A DNA stretch of 45,920 bases from Gammaproteobacteria bacterium (GTDB lineage Bacteria > Pseudomonadota > Gammaproteobacteria > SZUA-140): positions 1-45,920 of the forward strand of contig JAKISP010000033.1 in the NCBI GenBank assembly GCA_021648525.1, written 5' to 3'. Made by a program: the position numbers and the translations under genes. A model generated the notes under the pieces. It searched no databases and was not told the origin of the DNA. It was given only the letters and a program-made list of their open reading frames with translations. Shown here piece by piece: positions 16,310 through 24,581 of this stretch. Positions within the stretch are counted from its first letter, which is position 1. The number at the start of each line of letters is the position of its first letter.

Positions 16310-18085
16310 ATGTATTCATGTAAAACAATTAAAACGGCACTATTCATGGTACTGGCAATACTACTCACAGCTTGTAGTAGTGGCGGTGGGGGTAGCGCTG
16401 CTCAGCCGCCGACCGCCACATCACCCGCCATGGCGGCCACGGCCACACTCACCTTCGAGCAGACCAAAAACTTCCGTTTCAGTTGGGTTGATGTGAGTGA
16501 TGCCAGCCACTATAAACTGCTGGAAAACCCCGATGGCCTCTCCGGTTTTAGCCAGGTCGGCACGGATATCCCGCAGGGAACTCAAGGCACAGACCACATT
16601 GTGCCACTGCCCAAACGGCTTAACGCCCAGTATATCCTGCAAAGCTGTAACGCCACCAGCTGCACCGACTCGGCTCCCCTCTCGGTCAGCAACACCCTGG
16701 TCGCCGCGATCGGTTATTTCAAGGCGAGCAATACCGAGATGAGTGATCAGTTTGGCGTTGCTCTGGCACTGAGCAGCAACGGCAACACCCTGGCGGTCGG
16801 TAGTCGTGAAGATAGCAATGCCACCAGTATCAATGGCAACCAGGATGACAATACCGCAAACAGCAGCGGTGCGGTCTACATTTTCACCCGGGTGGATAGC
16901 TCCTGGAACCAACAGGCCTACATTAAGGCCAGCAATGCCGAGATGGATGATCGGTTTGGCACTGCTCTGGCACTGAGCAGCGACGGTAACACCTTGGCGG
17001 TCGGGGCGACTAGCGAAGCCAGTAACGCCACCAGTATCAATGGCAACCAGAATGACAATACCGCAAACATCAGCGGTGCGGTCTACGTTTTCACCCGGGT
17101 GGGTAGCTCATGGAACCAGCAGGCCTACATCAAGGCGAGCAATGCCGGGATGGATGATCGGTTTGGCATTGCTCTGGCACTGAGCAACAACGGTAACACC
17201 TTGGCGGTCGGGGCTATTTTTGAAGACAGCAGCACCAATGGTGATCAAAATGACAATTCGACTGCTAACAGCGGAGCGGTCTACCTGTTTACCCGCACTG
17301 GCATCGCATGGAGCCAGCAGGCCTACCTCAAAGCAAGTAACGCCAATGTGTTTGATCGGTTTGGCACTGCACTTGCACTGAGCAACGACGGCGATACCCT
17401 GGCGATCGGGGCTAATGGCGAAGGCAGCAACACCACCGGCATCAACGGCGATCCGAATGATAATTCGGCTGGTTTCAGCGGTGCGGTCTACCTCTTCACC
17501 CGTGCGAACAGTAGCTGGAGCCAGCAGGCTTACCTCAAGGCAAGCAATACCGGCGGGGGCGATCAGTTTGGCGCTGCCCTGGCGATGAGCAGTGATGGCA
17601 ATACCCTGGCGGTCGGGGCTCCTCGTGAAGATAGCGATGCCCTTGACAGCGGTGCGATCTATGTTTTCACCCGCATCGGTGCCACTTGGAACCAACAGGC
17701 CTATCTCAAGGCAAGCAATATAGGAACAAATGATCAGTTTGGCACTGCCCTGGCGATGAGTCATGATGGCGATACCCTCGCGGTGGGGGCTGTTCTTGAA
17801 AACAGTAGCGCTACCGGTCTCAACGGCGACCAAAGTAATAATGCGGTAGATAACAGCGGCGCGGTGTATCTGTTCACCCGCACCGGCACCGCATGGAACC
17901 AGCAGACCTATCTCAAGGCGAGCAATACCGGCGATGGTGATCAGTTTGGCACAGCCCTCGCGCTGAACGACGATGGCAACACCTTGGCGGTGGGGGCTAT
18001 TTTTGAAAGCAGCGCCACCACCGGCATCAATGGCAATCAAAATGATAATATGGCAACTGACAGCGGCGCGGTTTACCTATATTAA
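16310..18085 (+). CDS. FG-GAP repeat beta-propeller lipoprotein
   Basis: The 591-residue protein starts with a lipoprotein signal ending LLTAC followed by a serine/glycine linker. A short domain (about 40-140) comes first. Seven repeats then follow, each with YxKASN, D(Q/R)FGxALA(L/M)S, DGNTLAVGA and SGAVY(L/V)FTR. FG-GAP repeats form blades of integrin-like propellers and often bind calcium; seven copies would close a single propeller. The DNN/NGNQNDN loops between strands are acidic and Asn-rich. Surface lipoprotein is the predicted location. The repeat sequence is nearly the same at DNA level, so the count may vary between strains. No partner gene is evident. Confidence 0.82.
   Translation: MYSCKTIKTALFMVLAILLTACSSGGGGSAAQPPTATSPAMAATATLTFEQTKNFRFSWVDVSDASHYKLLENPDGLSGFSQVGTDIPQGTQGTDHIVPLPKRLNAQYILQSCNATSCTDSAPLSVSNTLVAAIGYFKASNTEMSDQFGVALALSSNGNTLAVGSREDSNATSINGNQDDNTANSSGAVYIFTRVDSSWNQQAYIKASNAEMDDRFGTALALSSDGNTLAVGATSEASNATSINGNQNDNTANISGAVYVFTRVGSSWNQQAYIKASNAGMDDRFGIALALSNNGNTLAVGAIFEDSSTNGDQNDNSTANSGAVYLFTRTGIAWSQQAYLKASNANVFDRFGTALALSNDGDTLAIGANGEGSNTTGINGDPNDNSAGFSGAVYLFTRANSSWSQQAYLKASNTGGGDQFGAALAMSSDGNTLAVGAPREDSDALDSGAIYVFTRIGATWNQQAYLKASNIGTNDQFGTALAMSHDGDTLAVGAVLENSSATGLNGDQSNNAVDNSGAVYLFTRTGTAWNQQTYLKASNTGDGDQFGTALALNDDGNTLAVGAIFESSATTGINGNQNDNMATDSGAVYLY
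16715..18085 (+). repeat. Seven internal ~170-210-bp repeats within the FG-GAP gene
   Basis: Each unit begins near the codons for KASN and ends with the codons for FTR...W(N/S)QQ. The copies share long identical stretches such as tttggcactgctctggcactg and caacaggcct. Unit 5 is shortened because its Asn-rich loop is missing. Such tandem coding repeats can expand or contract by recombination. Confidence 0.65.
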
Positions 18086-18144
18086 TGTGGTTACGGCGCT
18101 CACCGCACGTTGTTTCATCCGAACGAGAGCCAAACTTAGCGGGA

Positions 18145-18963
18145 TTAAAGGGGCGTCCCGTAACTCGCTATCCGCTTACGCCATCCCGCAAGCCAGCGCG
18201 TCTCATCACGAGGGGCATTGCTCACCCGACGTGTCAGCACAACATTTGCGGCACGGGCGAACTCGGCCATCGTATCATTCACATGGGGTCGCATTGTTTG
18301 CAATAACTGCAACAACCCCCATCCCTTCCCGCGATAACGCTCTTTAGGCGAAACCCCTTCCCCTTTAAAATTGACGTAATCGATCAATGCATAAACACCA
18401 TTAGATGATTGGGCGACGCGGTAAAACTGCTGCTCGACATGCACTCGCTGCTTCTCTGTCGCAAGTGTTGCCAATATCTTTGGCAAGGCCGCCTCAAGGC
18501 GCAGGACGATAAATGCCACTTGTTGTGGCATGGTGTTTTCCATCAGCGCCCGCAGCTCCACCATGCGCCATGAATTAATATCATTATAAAACTCGCTACG
18601 ACTAGACCACGGCGCATCATCTGTCTCAAGCAACCACTGCGGTAACGGCACAGCCGCTTCCGCCAGTCTATCGCGCAGCGCCGGAAAGCTCTCCAGAAAG
18701 GGGGCTTCGACACCTGGCGGATACCAGATAAAGTGGCCAATGCCGAGCGAGGGAAAATCTTCTCCACTGTTCCAGACAACCAGGTTTTCTACCTTGCCCG
18801 CCCCCTCATTTTGCCAGATACGCCGACCGATCTCTCGCGCATCACGCTCTGACAGCTTTAGTTCAAAATGGCCTGTGGCCCCCATTGGCGGTGGTAATGA
18901 GAGATCTGCTCCTGTTGAAAGAGAAAATAACCCTGCAAATAAAAAGGAAATAATTCGCCTCAT
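18145..18963 (-). CDS. Secreted protein with a lysozyme-like signature, function unknown
   Basis: The 272-residue product has a short signal peptide (MRRIISFLFAGLFSLSTGA). The region IWQNEGAGKVENLVVWNSGE followed by FPSLGIGHFIWYP has an N-E-G arrangement reminiscent of lysozyme-type glycosidases. A second conserved part, ALIDYVNFKGEG, ERYRGKGWGLLQLLQ, lies in the C-terminal third. I do not recognise a named family with confidence. It is probably periplasmic and may act on peptidoglycan. The start overlaps the stop of the upstream glycosylase gene by 4 bp (ATGA), so the two are likely translationally coupled. Confidence 0.6.
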   Translation of the reverse strand: MRRIISFLFAGLFSLSTGADLSLPPPMGATGHFELKLSERDAREIGRRIWQNEGAGKVENLVVWNSGEDFPSLGIGHFIWYPPGVEAPFLESFPALRDRLAEAAVPLPQWLLETDDAPWSSRSEFYNDINSWRMVELRALMENTMPQQVAFIVLRLEAALPKILATLATEKQRVHVEQQFYRVAQSSNGVYALIDYVNFKGEGVSPKERYRGKGWGLLQLLQTMRPHVNDTMAEFARAANVVLTRRVSNAPRDETRWLAGWRKRIASYGTPL

Positions 18964-19502
18964 GGCTCGACTACTTCACGCACGCACTGCCACTGCGCCA
19001 GTTTTTGTTCGAATGATAGTGCTGCATGAGCAGGACTGGTCGATGGTAGGCGCTGCATCTCAAGGGGATTATCGGACTCGGGTCTTAACATCGGCACCAC
19101 ATGACGTTTAAATGCAGTCTCTGCCTGAGCACCATTAAAAAACAGGTGGCGGATCGATGGGTACGCGACAAAAAAATCGGCAAAGTTATTGGCGACAATA
19201 GATGACTGTTCAATTGATGAATCAAGGCTACCTTCTCGTTTACAGTTTTTCATCACATCCCATAACGCAATTCTATTTTTCTGTATCAACATTAGTCGTT
19301 CTTCATAATTCAGCGGCGGCGGTACATTAAAGAGCTGGCCTATCATCGGCCAAAAGGCGTTGCGCGGGTGGGCATAGTATTGCGCCACGTCCAGCGATGC
19401 CTGCCCTGGCATCGAGCCGAGTACCAACACCGTTGCATCAGCCGTGACAACTGGCGGAAAACCTGTAATCACAAACACTCTTCTGTGCAAACCACACCAC
19501 AT
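18960..19502 (-). CDS. Uracil/hypoxanthine-DNA glycosylase-like protein (HDG type)
   Basis: The 180-residue protein contains VLVLGSMPGQASL, AQYYAHPRNAFW and, near the end, LPSTSPAHA. These are the landmark motifs of the small uracil-DNA glycosylase-superfamily group that removes deaminated purines such as hypoxanthine from DNA. GSMPG corresponds to the catalytic motif of the superfamily, and the NAFW segment follows as expected. The N-terminal residues before TGFPPVV are uncertain: ATG 19502 is used, but a GTG nine codons later is possible. The gene is upstream of the lysozyme-like gene with a 4-bp overlap. Confidence 0.75.
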   Translation of the reverse strand: MWCGLHRRVFVITGFPPVVTADATVLVLGSMPGQASLDVAQYYAHPRNAFWPMIGQLFNVPPPLNYEERLMLIQKNRIALWDVMKNCKREGSLDSSIEQSSIVANNFADFFVAYPSIRHLFFNGAQAETAFKRHVVPMLRPESDNPLEMQRLPSTSPAHAALSFEQKLAQWQCVREVVEP

Positions 19503-19557
19503 CCTCCCATTCTGACCTCAATATTTTCGACTCGTAATAGCGCCCTGTAATATCAAT

Positions 19558-19574
19558 TTGGCCCATGAATTGCA
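19558..19574 (+). promoter_or_regulatory. Sigma-54-like promoter (-24/-12)
   Basis: The sequence ttggcccatgaattgca has the GG and GC dinucleotides (19560-19561 and 19572-19573) separated by exactly 10 nt, as required for sigma-54 promoters. It sits about 76 bp upstream of the start codon at 19650. An enhancer-binding-protein site was not identified. Confidence 0.45.
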
Positions 19575-19649
19575 TTTACTCATACAATTGAATGAATTTA
19601 AAGAAGATCAACACATATCAGCGCCTATTTACGATGGAGAGTAGCAGAC

Positions 19650-19985
19650 ATGGCATCACCAATTTCTAATAATAATCCAGCACTTATCGATCATAGAAGG
19701 GCTGGTGGCTCGAATAATGAGAGCGCCACAAACGACAATAAAATGAATGCCGGCAATGAAGAAGCTGCCGCCAAACGGCAAGATGACGCCATCAGCGTCA
19801 GTAATGCAGCACATGCACTCGGTACAACTATCAGTAGCCAGAATAACGGCAATATTCAAAATGCCAGCCAGGCATCTGAAGTCGCTAGAAACATCGCATC
19901 ATTTTTTGCCGAGAATGGCACCGGTGCACTCACTGCACACGGCAATGGCAATGCAGGCCTCGCAAACCTGTTAAAAGCGAGCTAA
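19650..19985 (+). CDS. Small Asn-rich protein, function unknown
   Basis: The 111-residue product is rich in Asn, Ala and Ser, with no membrane segment or signal peptide. The central part DDAISVSNAAHALG and the end ANLLKAS look helical and amphipathic. The overall look (ISxS-x-AAxAL, then a tail with AL-AHGN) resembles small proteins found near flagellar or motility genes, but the similarity is too vague to name a family. It has its own sigma-54-like promoter and an AGGAG-free but purine-rich leader (atggagagtag). It stands alone, convergent with the downstream hydrolase gene. Confidence 0.55.
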   Translation: MASPISNNNPALIDHRRAGGSNNESATNDNKMNAGNEEAAAKRQDDAISVSNAAHALGTTISSQNNGNIQNASQASEVARNIASFFAENGTGALTAHGNGNAGLANLLKAS

Positions 19986-20113
19986 AGCCGAATGGCACTT
20001 ACTTAAGCCCATTTTACTGAGTTACCTCCAGAGCAATTCCAGATAAACCTGGGACTGTTTCTTTAGCAGGCCTTATAATCATAGTAATATCTTAATATTA
20101 GGACCTCCCTTAA

Positions 20114-20959
20114 TTAATTAGCCTCACCGTTAATCAATAGAGCATTCAAATAATCGACTAATCTCTCTCGGTTCTCGGCCTCATTAAAAGTGTCAATGTG
20201 CTGCCCAGCTGGGATGCTCCATAGCTGTTTGGGCTCATTTGCGCGACGATACAGTGTTTCACCATGATGATAGGCCACCACACGGTCTTGTTCTCCATGA
20301 ATCACCAATACTGGCACCCCCTTGGTACGCTCAATGGCTCTCCCCGGATGGTAAACATCAGAGATAGTCAGAGACAGAGGCCATTGCAGCGGCCAGGTTA
20401 ACCAGAAACCAGCGAGTGCCTCACGCGCGATCATCTGATAGCTACTGAAACTGCTCTCAATAATCAGCCCTTTGATACGCGCTCGGTATGCGCTATTCGC
20501 AGTAGTGCTGATCGCAATCGCGCCACCCAGACTCTGACCAAATAGCACCAGCGGTACACCATCTGATTCAGGTTGCGCCAATACCACTTCTAGCGCTCGT
20601 TCCGCGTCCTGATGCACGCCTACCAGGGTAGGCTCTCCGGCTGATTTACCGTAACCTCGATAATCAAATAAAAAGACATTGAAGCCGCGTTCAGGCAGCC
20701 AATAGACACTACCAAGGTGAGTACTGATATTTTCTGCGTTACCGTGCATCAATAGCACCGTCGCGGTGGCGGGTTGCGTCGCTGCAGGTAACATCCAGCC
20801 ATGAAGCGGTGTACCATCTTGCGAGGAAAACTGAATATCGCGATATTCCAGTTCAACATCTGCCGGTGTTCTAATCAACAAGGGGTGGGGGTAAAACAAA
20901 AATTGACTACAGCCAGAGAGCAGTACAATACACAGCAGCAAGGCTAAACAGCGCATCAT
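20114..20959 (-). CDS. Alpha/beta-hydrolase lipoprotein (YfhR/BEM46-like)
   Basis: The 281-residue product has a lipoprotein signal with lipobox LLSGC, so it is probably anchored in the envelope. The hydrolase fold shows LLMHGNAENI for the oxyanion hole, the DYRGYGKSAG strand, the nucleophile elbow GQSLGG, VIHGEQDRVV for the catalytic Asp, and GQHIDTF with the likely catalytic His. This pattern matches the YfhR/BEM46 group of serine hydrolases of unknown substrate. Two adjacent ATG codons could serve as start. The gene ends 128 bp from the convergent small-protein gene. Confidence 0.8.
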   Translation of the reverse strand: MMRCLALLLCIVLLSGCSQFLFYPHPLLIRTPADVELEYRDIQFSSQDGTPLHGWMLPAATQPATATVLLMHGNAENISTHLGSVYWLPERGFNVFLFDYRGYGKSAGEPTLVGVHQDAERALEVVLAQPESDGVPLVLFGQSLGGAIAISTTANSAYRARIKGLIIESSFSSYQMIAREALAGFWLTWPLQWPLSLTISDVYHPGRAIERTKGVPVLVIHGEQDRVVAYHHGETLYRRANEPKQLWSIPAGQHIDTFNEAENRERLVDYLNALLINGEAN

Positions 20960-21026
20960 CGGTTGCTGACTATCGATCTCTGAATCATGCCTCAGTATAG
21001 CGCTAACTCCCTGGTCAATTCAGCGC

Positions 21027-22919
21027 TCAAAAGTGATAACGATAAGCGAGTGTCGTCTCAACAAAACGCTCTGCCGTGTGCTTTTCACCATTCACACTCA
21101 GGTGCAGCGCATGATTCCGCGAGAGAGGGATATTATGACGAAGCTGTAGTCGCGAGCGATAGCTGTTATTTGAAAACTTCTCAGCTGCCAGTTCCAGGCG
21201 CGTCGTCATCGATGATAAATGCCATAGCAATCCTGCCAAAGCACCCACCGCTGGCTTAATCCGCTTGTCAGAGAAACCGCGATTGAACTCCAGACGCCCT
21301 GTTCCCAGCGCATAAAAGAGACCATCATCAAGTAACTTGTATGCGACACCTGCGCCCGCTGTCACGTGCGATGTGAGCCGATCAACCCCATTAGTCATCT
21401 GACGTTCCAAACCCGTGTAGACGCGCCATGAGAGCGGTGAAAAGAAGCGCGTGCGTGGCGTCAACGAAAAGATATCGATCACATCCAGTCGTTGCAACGT
21501 CACCTTATCGGTCTCGTTATTGGCGCGCAGTTCCAGGTTAGCCATATTGATATGGGCACCTCTCAGGTAACCATAACCATTGTCCTCCAGGCTGTGGAAT
21601 GCCATTCTCATCGACAATTTCTGATATATCTGCCCATCACGCTCACCAACACCGATCGAGACACGCCTTGAATGGTGCCCCTTTTCAGGCTGAACCGGCA
21701 CAACAATCGGCAGCGGGGTATCATCAGCTGGGTATTGATTCAGCAATCCTAACAAGGTATGGCTGCGTTTAGCGAGCACATCATCACGCGCCACCGTTGA
21801 TTGTTGATAACGTTGATAGCGATAAGCCGTATCAATAATCTTCTGCTGCTTAGCCGCATTCAGCGCGACAAAGCCCGGTAATTTAACCACCGCAACATCC
21901 GTCACCAACCGCTCAAAATAGCCTTCTTCTTCAACTGAAAGCTGAGCCAATAGCGCCTGAAGCTCTGTCATTTGGGAGGGCCTGAAGAGAGCATCTTCAA
22001 TCAAACCGGCTGCCTCTATTGATTTTACAGTATCGATAGGTATCGCGGTGATACCAAATTCATCGGTTAACTCCAGCCCTGGGCGAGCCACTTCTAGTAA
22101 TTCCAGTAATCGGTATGAGCAGTTTTCATCAAAAAAATAGTAATCGAAATTGATCTCTTTCAACTCCCACAGATGAACCACCATCCGTTCAACTTCAGCG
22201 GGTGTTAGGTTCAGACGATACTCCCAGATATCTCGCTTTTCAATGCGATTATATTCACGAATCTTATTGTAGTAAGGCGTAACGATGAAGATGCCCGGAT
22301 AGCCACCGGTTAACCCCTTAACCGCATACAGTAACGAATTATCAACCGCCTGCACATTCGCACCAAAATTAACGGCAAAAGAGAGCCATTTGGAACCATT
22401 GTCGCCAACTGAACGATCCAGCCTGAGCAGGGTATGGCCAAACATGGATGAGGGGCTGTTTAAATGGTAGGTCGGAAAAATTAACGTGACCTGCTCTGCC
22501 TGAACAATTCCGCGCCATTCAACATAGTCGGGGCATTCAACCTCAGGCAAGGTATGTGGGTCTATTTTAATCTGCGCAAAAAGCCAATGTAGACGCGCAG
22601 GAAAGCGGCAAATGGGATGCTCATTACCTTGCACGTCATCGCGATAAAATGCCGCCAATGTCGCCAGCATTTCAGCGCGAGGATTGTTTACGCCATCATC
22701 AGCATTAAAAAAAAACCGATCGTCAACATGGCTTAGATAACCACTTTGGGTCATCCGCTCTGGGTAGTAATGCAATAAATTAAGCCATTCGGACGACTGC
22801 CATAGCTGCTGCTCAACAGCCGATGCCTGCATAATTTCGAGCTGACCACTCGACGTAGCATGCGTTGCAGCAGAAAAACTCGCTAGCAAAATAGAAAAAT
22901 AGAAAAATAGAATTCGCAC
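21027..22919 (-). CDS. DUF4105-type envelope protein with C-terminal beta-barrel-like region
   Basis: The 630-residue product begins with a signal peptide from a GTG start (RILFFYFSILLASFSAATHA). The region around SPSSMFGHTLLRL and the later DENCSYRLLELLE are the signature parts of the DUF4105 (Lnb N-terminal-like) domain, whose conserved His and Cys suggest a hydrolase. From about residue 420 the sequence becomes alternating polar/hydrophobic, and it ends in Tyr-His-Phe, the aromatic ending expected of outer-membrane barrels. So it is probably an outer-membrane protein with a periplasmic catalytic domain. Near the start the DNA contains an 8-bp repeat (22888-22910). The gene is 24 bp or more away from the terminator of the next gene upstream. 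Confidence 0.7.
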   Translation of the reverse strand: MRILFFYFSILLASFSAATHATSSGQLEIMQASAVEQQLWQSSEWLNLLHYYPERMTQSGYLSHVDDRFFFNADDGVNNPRAEMLATLAAFYRDDVQGNEHPICRFPARLHWLFAQIKIDPHTLPEVECPDYVEWRGIVQAEQVTLIFPTYHLNSPSSMFGHTLLRLDRSVGDNGSKWLSFAVNFGANVQAVDNSLLYAVKGLTGGYPGIFIVTPYYNKIREYNRIEKRDIWEYRLNLTPAEVERMVVHLWELKEINFDYYFFDENCSYRLLELLEVARPGLELTDEFGITAIPIDTVKSIEAAGLIEDALFRPSQMTELQALLAQLSVEEEGYFERLVTDVAVVKLPGFVALNAAKQQKIIDTAYRYQRYQQSTVARDDVLAKRSHTLLGLLNQYPADDTPLPIVVPVQPEKGHHSRRVSIGVGERDGQIYQKLSMRMAFHSLEDNGYGYLRGAHINMANLELRANNETDKVTLQRLDVIDIFSLTPRTRFFSPLSWRVYTGLERQMTNGVDRLTSHVTAGAGVAYKLLDDGLFYALGTGRLEFNRGFSDKRIKPAVGALAGLLWHLSSMTTRLELAAEKFSNNSYRSRLQLRHNIPLSRNHALHLSVNGEKHTAERFVETTLAYRYHF

Positions 22920-22944
22920 ACGTATTCACACAGGTTATAAAAGC

Positions 22945-22975
22945 AAAAAATCTCTGTGCCTTACGACACAGAGAT
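22945..22975 (-). terminator. Rho-independent terminator of the DUF3015 gene
   Basis: On the minus strand atctctgtg and cacagagat (22950-22958 and 22967-22975) form a perfect 9-bp stem with an 8-nt loop, followed directly by a run of six T (22945-22950). It lies 25 bp beyond the stop codon of the DUF3015 gene. Confidence 0.85.
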
Positions 22976-22999
22976 CCAGGTAACAAACAGCAGTTTTAA

Positions 23000-23479
23000 T
23001 TAAACTGCATATTTAGCTAGACGCGCATCAGATTTCATCACTGTTAACAGTGAGTCGGTCACTTGCTGTGCAGTTACTTTATCATGAGGGAAAATAGTAC
23101 TGAAATTGTCATGAACAACCTTAGCAAAAGCGTCACGGTCACTCTTCTCAACACCCATCATCACAGCAACTGCATCTAGCGCTTCACCATGGCCACGTGC
23201 AACATCTTCAGAGAACTCATCCATGATGCTTGAGATCATAGAGGTGCCACCATATGTCAGCGCACCATCAGTCGAGCAGCCATTGGTGCCCGATGTCATA
23301 CCAAAGGTTTTATTACCGGATGTACCATTGGTAATGGTGGCCAAAAGATGCGAGCCTACGCCAGACTGACCATCAAGTAGTAAATTACCCCAACCACAGC
23401 CAGGGCCACCTGGCGCTGCCGCCATTGCAGAACCTGAACCCAGGGTTAAAGCCGCTGCTAGCAAAATTTCTTTTCTCAT
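23000..23479 (-). CDS. DUF3015 family exported protein
   Basis: The 159-residue protein has a clear signal peptide (MRKEILLAAALTLGSGSAMA) and a mature part beginning with a GPGCGWGN motif, which is typical of DUF3015 proteins. The two-cysteine pair (GCGW and NGCSTDG) could form a disulphide. The C-terminal half (SSIMDEF to LAKYAV) is probably helical. The function of the family is unknown; the periplasm is the likely place. The gene has its own promoter, a good AAGGAG ribosome binding site and a terminator, so it is a monocistronic unit that may be strongly expressed. Confidence 0.8.
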   Translation of the reverse strand: MRKEILLAAALTLGSGSAMAAAPGGPGCGWGNLLLDGQSGVGSHLLATITNGTSGNKTFGMTSGTNGCSTDGALTYGGTSMISSIMDEFSEDVARGHGEALDAVAVMMGVEKSDRDAFAKVVHDNFSTIFPHDKVTAQQVTDSLLTVMKSDARLAKYAV

Positions 23480-23526
23480 ATCGTTAATCTCCTTTTAGAA
23501 ATGATTGAAAAATACCCAGCGCTTCT

Positions 23527-23555
23527 TCTATAACGACTATATTAAGTATAGTCAA
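23527..23555 (-). promoter_or_regulatory. Sigma-70 promoter with embedded operator-like inverted repeat
   Basis: On the minus strand TTGACT (23550-23555) is separated by 17 bp from TATAGA (23527-23532), an excellent sigma-70 promoter. Within the spacer and -35 box lies the perfect inverted repeat gactata-N5-tatagtc (23535-23553). A repressor bound there would block the polymerase. The promoter reads toward the DUF3015 gene, with a leader of about 40 nt. Confidence 0.7.
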
Positions 23556-23677
23556 GCAAGTATTCGGGTACATTATATTTCGTTACGCAAAAATGTTATT
23601 CGACTATAAACGATATAACTTTAGGAAAATACCCCTATTATCCGGCAAACCTTAATTGCACTGTAAGCGAGAATAAT

Positions 23678-24424
23678 CTACTCAGGCTTGATCGCCACAA
23701 GTGAAATTTCAGTTGTTTTAGGTTCAGATGATGGTAGTCCCCATTTTCTCAGCAGGCCAAAATCTCGTTTTGACCACCACGGTGTGCTCTCAAGCACATC
23801 ACTCCCAGTCAATTCAAAACCAGCATCTTTTACCAGATCGATGTACCCTTCCGCCGTCTTTTGCTCCATCTTCGGATGACGAAACAACCAGGCTACCCAG
23901 TAGACATGCAGGAAATGCTGGCAAGATTCGCTCAGCAACAATAGTCCACCCGGCTTCAGGACTCGGTAAATTTCCGCCATTGCCAGCTCACGAAAGCTGA
24001 TATGGTGGATTAGTTGATGACAAAAAATCATATCAAAAGTGTCATCCGGTATATCCAGTTTTTTTACAGAACCGAGATGAACACCCACCTCACAACGGCA
24101 ATTTTCACCAGACAACTCAGCGACTTTCAGCAATGCAGGATCAACATCGACAGCGCAGATTGATTGAGGCGCAAAATATTGTTCAAGCAGCGGAAATGAT
24201 GCTCCCTGCCCACAACCAACATCCAGCAGCACAGGGTTTGCGGGGAGCCTCTTGCCCGCTAATTGATGCAGATCGGCGATCGCCTCCTTCAGCACAAATA
24301 CAGACCACCATTCCGTGCTGAGAAACCATTTTCCAAACCGTGTCTCAGGAACCCACTGGTCTTTAAACTGATTAGAATTTGTCGAGTCTGTTTGTTCAGA
24401 ACCTGGGGTAAATGTCGGTGCCAT
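23678..24424 (-). CDS. Class I SAM-dependent methyltransferase
   Basis: The 248-residue protein carries the SAM-binding motif LLDVGCGQGASF at about 66-77, an acidic strand-2 end CAVDVD, and the post-motifs FDMIFCHQLIHHI and YRVLKPGGLLLL. Such enzymes transfer a methyl group from S-adenosylmethionine to a small molecule or lipid. The substrate cannot be read from the sequence. It lies about 0.7 kb from the pigment cluster with one membrane-protein gene between, so a link to it is possible but not shown. Confidence 0.8.
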   Translation of the reverse strand: MAPTFTPGSEQTDSTNSNQFKDQWVPETRFGKWFLSTEWWSVFVLKEAIADLHQLAGKRLPANPVLLDVGCGQGASFPLLEQYFAPQSICAVDVDPALLKVAELSGENCRCEVGVHLGSVKKLDIPDDTFDMIFCHQLIHHISFRELAMAEIYRVLKPGGLLLLSESCQHFLHVYWVAWLFRHPKMEQKTAEGYIDLVKDAGFELTGSDVLESTPWWSKRDFGLLRKWGLPSSEPKTTEISLVAIKPE

Positions 24425-24581
24425 AAGGGAATACAGATAAATGGTTCTTAATTTGATGTCAGGGTCAGCTATAATAACGCGACATTATCTTCGGCCTCAA
24501 GGCAACAATCCTCATTGCTAGTGGAAAACACCACATAATTTCCACCTCGATTGTAGATTAACGCCTTTTCACACTATCCAT

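Noticed and set aside
17108-18040. A 310-codon open frame antisense to the FG-GAP gene
   Set aside because: It exists because the repeated sequence lacks stop codons in that frame; the sense frame has a lipobox and recognisable FG-GAP motifs.
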